From Micromussa lordhowensis (Eukaryota > Cnidaria > Anthozoa > Scleractinia > Lobophylliidae), in the NCBI GenBank assembly GCA_964020085.1, contig OZ026600.1:37787419-37851418 (forward strand): a stretch of DNA of 64,000 bases. The letters are read 5' to 3'. The position numbers were made by a program, and so were the translations under genes. The first letter of the stretch is position 1. Every line of letters starts with the position of its first letter. This document shows positions 42,339-51,063 of the stretch, one piece after another. A model generated the notes under the pieces. It searched no databases, was not told the origin of the DNA, and saw nothing but the letters and a program-made list of their open reading frames with translations.

Positions 42339-43303
42339 TGAAGGGTATTGGTGCAAAAAGGGCGTATATCGCTTTTTTAGCCGTAAGTCACCAGCACGTT
42401 TTAAAGAACCAAAATGTGCTCTGATGTTCGAGCGAGGATATACTCATGTTATCGTTGTTTGAAGTCAGGTCGATCCAGGCAGCAAAGTCCAAGAGCAGTT
42501 CTTGCCCAAGAAAAAATGCTTCTCGTGAGTTGTGGCTCATTTGCCAAGCGTTGCTGGTGTCAAAGTTTGGAAAGCGAGAACTGGTTTTAGACTTATAAAA
42601 TGTCTTGTTTCAATCGGAATGTGGTTGTGTACGCACAAGGCGAAAGGACCCTTCCCAGCTTGCATAGCGGTCGCGCTCAGTGGACGTTTCATTGGTTCGG
42701 TGGCCTGGTAAACAGCAACATACCGTAAGAGGAAGTGGATTTTTGGAAGTTATTGACACAGGGATTCACACAGATAATGGACAACAAGTAGCAATCGATT
42801 ATAACATAAATTTTATTTCAAATCGGCATGATTTGCAGTGTTTCGAACTTCTGGGATCAGGGGACAGAACCCTAACCTTGAAGGCTTCACGAAGTCAACA
42901 TTTTGCTCTGCCGTAAGTCAAAAGAGCATCTCTGCGATCGCTTATTGTCGTAGACTGCGAGCGGTCTCTCTTTTGCTCGAAAATTCGTAGAGAAAAAGGG
43001 AAGGAAGAACGGAAATCAACATGAGCGTGCGAGCGTGATATGGGAAGCCGCGAGCCGTAAGTAGCGCAGGTGTCGGACACGGCTCGCGGCTTTTATGAAA
43101 CAAAAGGTTTCTTTCGTTTTTCAAAGACTGAGTTTTTTTGCATACGTTATTTCTCGAAAACGAAGCGCAAACCAACAAAATCAATTACGGAACAATGTTT
43201 TTCATGTCAACACAAGTCAGTCTGCCAAAAATTAGCTTGATCCTGCAGAAAATGAAAATCCGCTAAAAAAGCGATATACGCCCTTTTTGCACGAAGCCCT
43301 TCA
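42339..43303. mobile_element. Inverted-repeat element (MITE-like), type B
   Basis: 965-bp copy at the standard offset. Confidence 0.75.
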
Positions 43304-43614
43304 AATGTTTCGATCTTTCTTGTAGCCTGGGTACACCTGCCTAAGACGCAGCATTTTATATAGGAAGCTGAAAAGCTTACTGCCTATTCAGTACCTCAAG
43401 TATGTGTCTATAAAATAAAATACTATACACTGGCCGCAATAGGATATAAAAGACTGCAGTTTAGAATGGCGACATGTCGGCACTGTGTTCAGGAATGACA
43501 ATCACTAGCATTGGAATTGTTTCATCATTCCAAAATGTTTTATCACTAATTGATGTTTGGTTTGGTGGGTTTTGATGGAGGAAAAACAAGAAAGTATAAG
43601 GAAAGGAAAAGATT

Positions 43615-43686
43615 CTCCCCGGCGGGGAATCGAACCCCGGTCTCCCGCGTGACAGGCGGGGATACTCACCACTATACTACCGAGGA
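43615..43686 (-). tRNA. tRNA-Asp(GTC)
   Basis: Intact 72-nt gene. Confidence 0.97.
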
Positions 43687-44198
43687 CTCGATGTTGTGTA
43701 TTAAACATTTGAGATGGAAATCAACATTGCTTCATTACCTTCTGGAAAGTGGGTGTGAAACAATACAGCTTTTCTGGTTGGGCAGTTTTCACTTGAGTGT
43801 CGAAAGTAATTGGCATTTTCTGGGGCTGTGCATAATGACGTTAAGCGATTGGCTAAAAAAACTCGCGTCACTTTGTTATCCAATCAGATGTAAAACCCAA
43901 AGCAATCGTGACTTGCTTGCACACGTTTGCCCGCGCTTTGCGTCAGCTAAATGTATTTGCTTTGTATTTTGATTGGTTGACTGGATTGACTATGGTCTTT
44001 GTGATGGGCCAGAAGATTGTGTTTGCTTTTTGTTTTATGACACAAACAATGTCACCGACAGTTGAAAACTGGTGATGTCTATAACCTTATCATTGTCTCC
44101 GTAAAATATGAAAATGTCACTGCCGGCTAAAGTAAAGTCTTCAGACATCGAAGAAAGGACAAGTGTTGTTTTTCATGTTATCTTCACAAATCAAGTGA

Positions 44199-44271
44199 GC
44201 CCGGTTAGCTCAGTCGGTAGAGCATCAGACTTTTAATCTGAGGGTCATGGGTTCAAGTCCCATATCGGGCG
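44199..44271 (+). tRNA. tRNA-Lys(TTT), intact
   Basis: 73-nt intact gene; last uninterrupted tRNA-Lys in the window. Confidence 0.97.
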
Positions 44272-44370
44272 CGCTGACTGTTTTTTTCACAATATTTGAC
44301 TTGTTCTCTTTTCGTGTTGAAGCTGTAAATCGGGATCAGTGGAGGAGTGCAATTTGAACGTAGAACTAGA

Positions 44371-45335
44371 TGAAGGGTATTGGTGCAAAAAGGGCGTATA
44401 TCGCTTTTTTAGCCGTAAGTCACCAGCACGTTTTAAAGAACCAAAATGTGCTCTGATGTTCGAGCGAGGATATACTCATGTTATCGTTGTTTGAAGTCAG
44501 GTCGATCCAGGCAGCAAAGTCCAAGAGCAGTTCTTGCCCAAGAAAAAATGCTTCTCGTGAGTTGTGGCTCATTTGCCAAGCGTTGCTGGTGTCAAAGTTT
44601 GGAAAGCGAGAACTGGTTTTAGACTTATAAAATGTCTTGTTTCAATCGGAATGTGGTTGTGTACGCACAAGGCGAAAGGACCCTTCCCAGCTTGCATAGC
44701 GGTCGCGCTCAGTGGACGTTTCATTGGTTCGGTGGCCTGGTAAACAGCAACATACCGTAAGAGGAAGTGGATTTTTGGAAGTTATTGACACAGGGATTCA
44801 CACAGATAATGGACAACAAGTAGCAATCGATTATAACATAAATTTTATTTCAAATCGGCATGATTTGCAGTGTTTCGAACTTCTGGGATCAGGGGACAGA
44901 ACCCTAACCTTGAAGGCTTCACGAAGTCAACATTTTGCTCTGCCGTAAGTCAAAAGAGCATCTCTGCGATCGCTTATTGTCGTAGACTGCGAGCGGTCTC
45001 TCTTTTGCTCGAAAATTCGTAGAGAAAAAGGGAAGGAAGAACGGAAATCAACATGAGCGTGCGAGCGTGATATGGGAAGCCGCGAGCCGTAAGTAGCGCA
45101 GGTGTCGGACACGGCTCGCGGCTTTTATGAAACAAAAGGTTTCTTTCGTTTTTCAAAGACTGAGTTTTTTTGCATACGTTATTTCTCGAAAACGAAGCGC
45201 AAACCAACAAAATCAATTACGGAACAATGTTTTTCATGTCAACACAAGTCAGTCTGCCAAAAATTAGCTTGATCCTGCAGAAAATGAAAATCCGCTAAAA
45301 AAGCGATATACGCCCTTTTTGCACGAAGCCCTTCA
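44371..45335. mobile_element. Inverted-repeat element (MITE-like), type B
   Basis: 965-bp copy, last in the window. Confidence 0.75.
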
Positions 45336-45646
45336 AATGTTTCGATCTTTCTTGTAGCCTGGGTACACCTGCCTAAGACGCAGCATTTTATATAGGAAGC
45401 TGAAAAGCTTACTGCCTATTCAGTACCTCAAGTATGTGTCTATAAAATAAAATACTATACACTGGCCGCAATAGGATATAAAAGACTGCAGTTTAGAATG
45501 GCGACATGTCGGCACTGTGTTCAGGAATGACAATCACTAGCATTGGAATTGTTTCATCATTCCAAAATGTTTTATCACTAATTGATGTTTGGTTTGGTGG
45601 GTTTTGATGGAGGAAAAACAAGAAAGTATAAGGAAAGGAAAAGATT

Positions 45647-45718
45647 CTCCCCGGCGGGGAATCGAACCCCGGTCTCCCGCGTGACAGGCGGGGATACTCA
45701 CCACTATACTACCGAGGA
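45647..45718 (-). tRNA. tRNA-Asp(GTC)
   Basis: Intact 72-nt gene, the eleventh and last seen. Confidence 0.97.
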
Positions 45719-46230
45719 CTCGATGTTGTGTATTAAACATTTGAGATGGAAATCAACATTGCTTCATTACCTTCTGGAAAGTGGGTGTGAAACAATACAG
45801 CTTTTCTGGTTGGGCAGTTTTCACTTGAGTGTCGAAAGTAATTGGCATTTTCTGGGGCTGTGCATAATGACGTTAAGCGATTGGCTAAAAAAACTCGCGT
45901 CACTTTGTTATCCAATCAGATGTAAAACCCAAAGCAATCGTGACTTGCTTGCACACGTTTGCCCGCGCTTTGCGTCAGCTAAATGTATTTGCTTTGTATT
46001 TTGATTGGTTGACTGGATTGACTATGGTCTTTGTGATGGGCCAGAAGATTGTGTTTGCTTTTTGTTTTATGACACAAACAATGTCACCGACAGTTGAAAA
46101 CTGGTGATGTCTATAACCTTATCATTGTCTCCGTAAAATATGAAAATGTCACTGCCGGCTAAAGTAAAGTCTTCAGACATCGAAGAAAGGACAAGTGTTG
46201 TTTTTCATGTTATCTTCACAAATCAAGTGA

Positions 46231-46257
46231 GCCCGGTTAGCTCAGTCGGTAGAGCAT
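46231..46257 (+). pseudogene. tRNA-Lys 5' half, interrupted by LINE-A copy 4
   Basis: tRNA-Lys positions 1-27 followed by LINE-A. The matching 3' half is not in the window because LINE-A copy 4 is itself interrupted. Confidence 0.92.
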
Positions 46258-46437
46258 GAGACTCTGAACGGACGTGTTTGAAGCGCTCTGCGATCCGTTT
46301 CTCCCGTTAGCGCCTTTGAGGTTTGTTCTCTGGTTTCCTGGTTTTGGTAGATTGTAACAGGCCTTTTGGCCACTTTTTGCTTCGAGATTATAAGTGGCAT
46401 CGCTTCTTCGTAGCCGTTTAATTTCGAAGTTTGGATA

Positions 46438-48228
46438 ATGGAAAGTTCTGTTGAAAGTGAAGTCGTTACGAATTTGAATATGGAAAGTTCTGTTGGCGCC
46501 AAAACTGTCCCGGAGGGTACTGATGGTGCTGTGGATAATGTCCCTGGAGAGAGTCTTGAGAGTGTTAATGATGTAAACACGACTTCCACTGACGATAATG
46601 GGGCTTCACAATTTGCTGATGGTCCGAATGAACTTCGATCGTATGTAAATGCAGATTCCTATGCCTCGAGAGCGGCCAGAACGGCTGGTCGTGTTTCTTC
46701 TGATAAACCAACCTGGCGGCGTCCTACTCATTCCGCGGCTAATGATATGCCAAAACGCCCCAGAACAGCTTTATTTACGCCATCACGTTCCACATCAGCG
46801 AGATCTGTCTTTGAAGCCTTGAGTATGGCACATATTGACGCATCGGATATTCAGTGCATGCAACGAAAGATGAACAGTGAGGTTGTAATTACTTTCAAGT
46901 CAGTGGATGTTAAGGAAAAATTTCTTCGTTTAAACGCTCTCACCGTTGGAGAGTACAGCTACGCGACGCAAGACATTGATCGCCCTATGACCTTTTTGAC
47001 AATATACGACGCTCCATTTGAACTGAGCGATTTGGCCATTATCAGGCGGCTTGCTCCCTTTTGCGAGGTTGTACATTATCGTCGGGGCAAATTCGATTTT
47101 ATGCCAGGAGTCTACAATGGCCTACGTCATTACCGCGTGAGGGTAACAAAGCCTGTTCCAAGTTTTATCCGGTTTGGTAAATACCAGATTTTTTTGAAGC
47201 ATGACGGCCAGGTACCAACCTGTCGGCGCTGTAACCTCGCTGGTCATTTTAGTAATGATTGCAACCTGAAGGTTTGTTTTAATTGCGAAAACATCGGGCA
47301 TGAGGCTGGTTCGTGTCCGGCGCCACCTTTATGCCATTTTTGCAAAGAAGCTGGCCATACTAGCCGCGAATGCGGTTATTCTTGGGTTTCGTCATTAATC
47401 AGGGGTACCACAACAGATGAGTCAACCCCTGTTAATGTGGATCGTTCCGATGGGGAAGATAGTGAGGCCTCCTTCAAGACCCGCTCGGGAGACTCATTTA
47501 AATGGGCCGATGATTCGGACCTTTCCGATGAGGGTGAAGAGGATGATGATTTTAGAGATGCCGAGGCGCAACCTCTTGCTGCGGCTTTGCCCGTGAGTAC
47601 GTTGCCCGCTGATCCGTCCTTCTTTGAGCCATCTGAGAATGAGCCAGCTGCCACTGAACCATCGACCGCTGAGTCGACAGCTGTTGGGCCGTCTGTATTA
47701 GCTGCTGTACTGCCTACAGAATCTCTGCCTGATGCCCAACCAAATCAAACTGCCGAGAACCAGGCCTCCCCGGCCGACCATGGCACCGATGTATTAGCTG
47801 CTGTACTGCCTACAGAATCTTTGCCTGATGCCCAGCCAAATCAGACTGCCGAAAACCAGGTCTCCCCGGCCGACCATCAGCCTGATGGAGTACTAGATGC
47901 CCAGGGCTTCATAAAGCCCCCAGTCGTAGTAATTGATGACCTAAGTCAACCATCTGATCCTTCAAGTGCGCTTCATTCTTCAGCTAGTAAAAGCCGGGTT
48001 CCCGTCCGTGTTCCTAGACTTACCCGCCGTACCTTCGCTGTGGCTCCTACAGCTCTAGAAGCAGCCGCCCTCCGCAAGAAGAATCACCCTTTTGTCTCTG
48101 GAGAGTCGCAGACTCCCGCTGCCTCTTCTACGCCCATGGAGACTACGGTAGACCTAAAACGCAAGGCTCAAGCCCAGGCCGACGCTCCCCCCAAGGAGAG
48201 GCGGGAGAAGAAAAAAGGCAGGAAGTAG
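46438..48228 (+). CDS. LINE-A ORF1 protein, copy 4
   Basis: 596 residues, same architecture as the other copies (three CCHC knuckles at 262-312), differing from copy 1 by DAQGF for DSQGF. The inter-ORF spacer has the shorter form shared with copy 3. Intact, though the element as a whole is disrupted downstream. Confidence 0.93.
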   Translation: MESSVESEVVTNLNMESSVGAKTVPEGTDGAVDNVPGESLESVNDVNTTSTDDNGASQFADGPNELRSYVNADSYASRAARTAGRVSSDKPTWRRPTHSAANDMPKRPRTALFTPSRSTSARSVFEALSMAHIDASDIQCMQRKMNSEVVITFKSVDVKEKFLRLNALTVGEYSYATQDIDRPMTFLTIYDAPFELSDLAIIRRLAPFCEVVHYRRGKFDFMPGVYNGLRHYRVRVTKPVPSFIRFGKYQIFLKHDGQVPTCRRCNLAGHFSNDCNLKVCFNCENIGHEAGSCPAPPLCHFCKEAGHTSRECGYSWVSSLIRGTTTDESTPVNVDRSDGEDSEASFKTRSGDSFKWADDSDLSDEGEEDDDFRDAEAQPLAAALPVSTLPADPSFFEPSENEPAATEPSTAESTAVGPSVLAAVLPTESLPDAQPNQTAENQASPADHGTDVLAAVLPTESLPDAQPNQTAENQVSPADHQPDGVLDAQGFIKPPVVVIDDLSQPSDPSSALHSSASKSRVPVRVPRLTRRTFAVAPTALEAAALRKKNHPFVSGESQTPAASSTPMETTVDLKRKAQAQADAPPKERREKKKGRK

Positions 48229-48286
48229 ATAGTTTTACCTTTTTTCCCAGTTTTTCGAGTCCTTTTTCCAAGACATTTTCAAGGTT

Positions 48287-48748
48287 TTGACTATTAATGC
48301 GAGGGGTTTGGGGAGTCCCCTTAATAATAACCTCCTCTTTGATCTCATTGAGAAATCTGCATGTGATATTTGTTTCGTTCAGGAAACTTTAGTTAGTTCT
48401 GAGGCAAAGATCAAAGTTCTTTCCCGTAGATGGCTGGGCCGTAGTTATTGGTCCCCCTCAATTGGCAAACAGGGAGGTGTTGCCGTTTTAATATCTCCCA
48501 AGTGCTCCGATGAAGTAGTGTCTTGGAAAAAGGACTCTAATGGGCGTATAATTAGTATTCTGGTTAGAATCGACGGTGTAGATCTTAACTTCGTCAATAT
48601 TTATGCTCCCACCAATCGTACTGATCGAAAATTGTTTTACGAATCCCTTCATGAATACTTTGTTCCTGCGTCCGCTCTCGTGATCGGTGGCGATTTCAAT
48701 TGTTATGAAAATGCACTCGATAAATTTGGCGGGAATGTTTCAGTCGGT
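48287..48748 (+). pseudogene. LINE-A ORF2, copy 4, truncated by Polinton
   Basis: Only the first 154 residues of the APE endonuclease remain (through the GGDFN motif to FGGNVSVG). Then the reading frame runs into Polinton terminal sequence and stops about 20 codons later. It has no reverse transcriptase in this window and is non-functional as it stands. Confidence 0.93.
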
Positions 48749-48994
48749 AGTAGTGTAGTAATTGGGGCAGCTACCGCAATTTCTGAATTTTACGCATCTC
48801 AGCGTAGTTAGTGTAAAAATCTGAGTCTAAAATATATGATATAATACACTAAAACAGCGTAGTTATGCGTAGGTAGTGTAAGTAGCGTAGATATCGTAAA
48901 AATTAGACATACTATTTTACGCACAAAAATGCCTAAAATGCGTAGGATAGTGTAGGATATAGTAAAATTTAGATTGTTCTCACGATGCTGATTT
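48749..48994. repeat. Polinton left terminal region with iterated CGTAG motifs
   Basis: 246 bp non-coding terminus. It carries repeated motifs of the kind gcgtag(t/g)tagtgta and tagtgta (about 48812-48960). Presumed to be part of the terminal inverted repeat, needed for integrase binding and protein-primed replication; the right copy is outside the window, so its length cannot be measured. Confidence 0.7.
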
Positions 48995-49477
48995 TTAAGA
49001 CATTTTAGCGTCATACATCTTTAAATATTTATCAACAATTGGACTATTATCAATCACAAAATTGTCAACACTTGTCATTTGATTAATTAAACTTTCTCGG
49101 TTAAGATCACCTGAGCGCATCGCTTCTCGAATCATTATTAACAAATGCTGGTAACTTTGATAGGCATAGGTACAATTTTGAATTTTTAAGTCTAAACCTT
49201 TGTGTTCCATATATCCTTTAACTAATAATGCCACTGTACTAATCGCTATGAGACTGATACCACCAGTAGCAATAGCGCTAGCAATTCCACCTGAAGCGGT
49301 CAGAACAGAGAGTGAATTACCAATGAATTTGAGCAATTTGAATCTTTTGTAAGCCATTTTGAAAGCCCAACATTTCCTATGATAGCTTAGATAATAAGAC
49401 TTTAGTTCGTCTACTTCATCAGTCGATAATTTGTCTGAAATATGATTCCAATCGAAAATATTCTTTTTAGCCACCAT
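48995..49477 (-). CDS. SLATT-like two-transmembrane protein of Polinton
   Basis: 160 residues from the ATG that directly follows a tataATG context; a further in-frame ATG lies 17 codons upstream but lacks that context. An N-terminal charged helix leads to two hydrophobic segments at about residues 50-89 (SGGIASAIATGG turn between them), then a long amphipathic helix and a helical C-terminus. The layout (helix, two TM helices, helices) resembles SLATT-type effector membrane proteins of bacterial nucleotide-signalling systems; this is a resemblance I notice, not a demonstrated homology. It could alternatively be a viral membrane or egress protein. Nearest gene to the left terminus. Confidence 0.6.
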   Translation of the reverse strand: MVAKKNIFDWNHISDKLSTDEVDELKSYYLSYHRKCWAFKMAYKRFKLLKFIGNSLSVLTASGGIASAIATGGISLIAISTVALLVKGYMEHKGLDLKIQNCTYAYQSYQHLLIMIREAMRSGDLNRESLINQMTSVDNFVIDNSPIVDKYLKMYDAKMS

Positions 49478-49496
49478 TATATTATTTTTATTATAT

Positions 49497-49757
49497 TTAT
49501 AAATTAAAAACAATTTGATCGCTATCATAGCCCATTTGGATTAATTCATCATATATTTTTTCAGTTTGATCACCTTGAAGGTTTACAGTTTGGTCTCTAA
49601 TAAAACCGTTACACGCTAACTTTTTCTTCCAATCTTTTAAATTGAAACCTTCAAACTTTTCAAAAGATGTGATTGATTTTTTTCCCCTCTTTTCGAGAGA
49701 AATTTTAATAAACTTTCTACTTTCATCTATCAAAGAAGATAAACTTTTGATATCCAT
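49497..49757 (-). CDS. Hypothetical Polinton protein, 86 aa
   Basis: A small mixed-charge protein without a recognised domain, on the same strand as and 19 bp upstream of the SLATT-like gene. The start has a weaker form of the element's start motif (gaatagATG). Mostly helical in character; not recognised. Confidence 0.5.
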   Translation of the reverse strand: MDIKSLSSLIDESRKFIKISLEKRGKKSITSFEKFEGFNLKDWKKKLACNGFIRDQTVNLQGDQTEKIYDELIQMGYDSDQIVFNL

Positions 49758-50302
49758 CTATTCTTTGGATAAGATAAATTTTTCTAAAATGCGTGACAAA
49801 AAATGACAAAACCCTGGTCGGGGGTGCTCGGTGGCTGTTACTTGCCTAGTCTCGGCTAGGACTTTCGCGCCGCTGACAAGGCGGCTGTCGCTCGCGTGTT
49901 TGAGATCCCGAAAGACCTCTGAGCACCCCCAGTTATCTACTGGGCCGGGACGGGTTCACCCGAGGGTTATCACCGTAGACGGTCTCACCCTACTATCCCT
50001 AACAAGCGCCTGCACGTGCCGTATCAGGATTCAGGGGCGGCCATTCCCCACCTCCAAAAGCACCACCATTTGCTCGCTGTTTCTCTACTCAATTCAATTG
50101 GAATATTTATATTGCACCAACCCGGTTTTCTCGAGCATGTGGTGCACTTTTTTCCATCCACCCACGCTTCACATATAAGACACGGTTCATCCACCCATGC
50201 GCATCAGGCAAGCCATTAATTTAGCGTGGGTGGATGAAGCGTTTCAAATATCTGACGTGTCTGAAACTCATTTGCATCAGACACGCTTCATATATTTTCA
50301 TA
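49758..50302. other. Non-coding GC-rich patch with hairpins inside the Polinton
   Basis: 545 bp without a credible gene. 49811-50045 is clearly richer in GC than the rest of the element. It contains inverted repeats: a 10-bp pair (49820-49829 with 49921-49930), a 14-bp perfect pair (50155-50168 with 50223-50236), and an 8-bp pair (50257-50264 with 50277-50284). The motifs cccacgcttcac and cacgcttcata recur. It may be an inserted small element, a replication or packaging site, or the transcript end region of the fibre genes. Confidence 0.65.
50155..50236. repeat. 14-bp perfect inverted repeat
   Basis: CATCCACCCACGCT at 50155-50168 is reverse-complemented at 50223-50236, with a 54-nt loop that holds a third, imperfect copy (50188-50204). 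Confidence 0.85.
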
Positions 50303-51052
50303 CTAGACATCAATTTCGATCAATAAGTTTACCATCGCGTGTGTTACAGATGAATTCGATGTTTTGCTTCGAAAATTGATCGTGTCACCGGCTCGTATCG
50401 TAATCGGATCGCTGAAAATAGTCATCTTTGACCACTCATCCGCAGGTTTGATAATTTTTAAATCTTTATCAGCACCATTGTGTACTAAGCCGACGATCAC
50501 TTCAGATGCTTGCCTATTGCCCGCGCAAACACAAATGCTGCCACGAACTATTTTACCGTCTACAGGACTAGGCCAACCATATTGCTTATTTCGCTCACAT
50601 CCATTACCGAAACTCCATTGGAGTGTACTTTTAATCAGTGGTCCATTCTCTTCTGCATAGACTGTGATGAACGGGTGGACAGAGGTATTTGTACTTTGCG
50701 TCTTAGTCTCTAAATCATTGTAATCGACTTTGCTTTTTAATGCATCATTGAATTCGATTGCTAAAGTTCCTAAATCAGTAATTAAAGCGTAATCCTTTAA
50801 AGCTGATGAGTTAGTCTTTTTAGCTAGTTCATTGTTAACGTATGTAGTTGCTGCTTTTGTCTTTAATAAATCAGATACGAAACGTTTAGTGGTTGCGTCG
50901 TGATCATTTATTGGAGCGGAAATGTTAGTTAATCTCTTGTTTTGTAAATGGAAATGGTTGTCTGGAGTTAATTTTAAGCCTATTCCTTTTTTAACCTTTT
51001 CTACTTTTCCTGTCGTTGATGGTTTTTCATGTTGCCCATTTGTAAATCCCAT
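50303..51052 (-). CDS. Short fibre-like protein (Polinton)
   Basis: 249 residues. The N-terminus (MGFTNGQHE, then a TG...EK...GIG stretch and KRLTNI...PINDHDATTKRFV) matches that of the long fibre-like protein encoded just upstream, so the two are paralogues. The middle is a probable coiled coil of about 60 residues. The C-terminal ~130 residues look like a beta-sandwich head (Trp, Cys and Gly rich). By layout it would be a trimeric virion spike: shaft plus receptor-binding head. It follows the long fibre gene by 11 bp on the same strand, and its ATG is preceded by tatatATG. Confidence 0.65.
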   Translation of the reverse strand: MGFTNGQHEKPSTTGKVEKVKKGIGLKLTPDNHFHLQNKRLTNISAPINDHDATTKRFVSDLLKTKAATTYVNNELAKKTNSSALKDYALITDLGTLAIEFNDALKSKVDYNDLETKTQSTNTSVHPFITVYAEENGPLIKSTLQWSFGNGCERNKQYGWPSPVDGKIVRGSICVCAGNRQASEVIVGLVHNGADKDLKIIKPADEWSKMTIFSDPITIRAGDTINFRSKTSNSSVTHAMVNLLIEIDV

Positions 51053-51063
51053 ATATATTTATA

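Larger units (their letters stand above)
1..46257. repeat. Tandem tRNA-Lys/tRNA-Asp array, 2.03-2.04 kb unit
   Basis: Successive tRNA-Lys starts at 36071, 38103, 40135, 42167, 44199 and 46231 are exactly 2032 bp apart; the units starting at 7911 and at the virtual start 5870 are 2040-2041 bp (a diverged 'type A' backbone, against 'type B' from 9951 on). Unit order: tRNA-Lys(+), ~98 bp spacer, an inverted-repeat element of ~965 bp, ~310 bp spacer holding a TATAAAAG box (37349-37356 in one unit), tRNA-Asp(-), 512 bp spacer with several ATTGG/CCAAT motifs, then the next tRNA-Lys. I see no protein gene in the spacers; the short ORFs there recur only because the unit does. Near identity of units suggests recent amplification or homogenisation. 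Larger gaps between units are explained by the LINE insertions. Confidence 0.95.
46258..48748 (+). mobile_element. LINE-A copy 4, 5' part, broken by Polinton insertion
   Basis: Starts at the same tRNA base as copies 1-3, with private changes in the 5' UTR (actctgaacgg, gcgctctgcg, ggttttggtag). ORF1 is complete. LINE sequence stops inside ORF2 at 48748, where the Polinton left end begins. The remaining ~3.1 kb should lie beyond the far end of the Polinton. Confidence 0.92.

Noticed and set aside
1..46257. CRISPR array or bacterial repeat
   Set aside because: The repeat unit is 2 kb with eukaryotic tRNA genes and LINEs; no short direct repeats with unique spacers are present.
49831..50219. 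115-aa and 67-aa plus-strand ORFs in the GC-rich patch of the Polinton
   Set aside because: They overlap inverted repeats, lack the element's start motif and show no recognisable domain.
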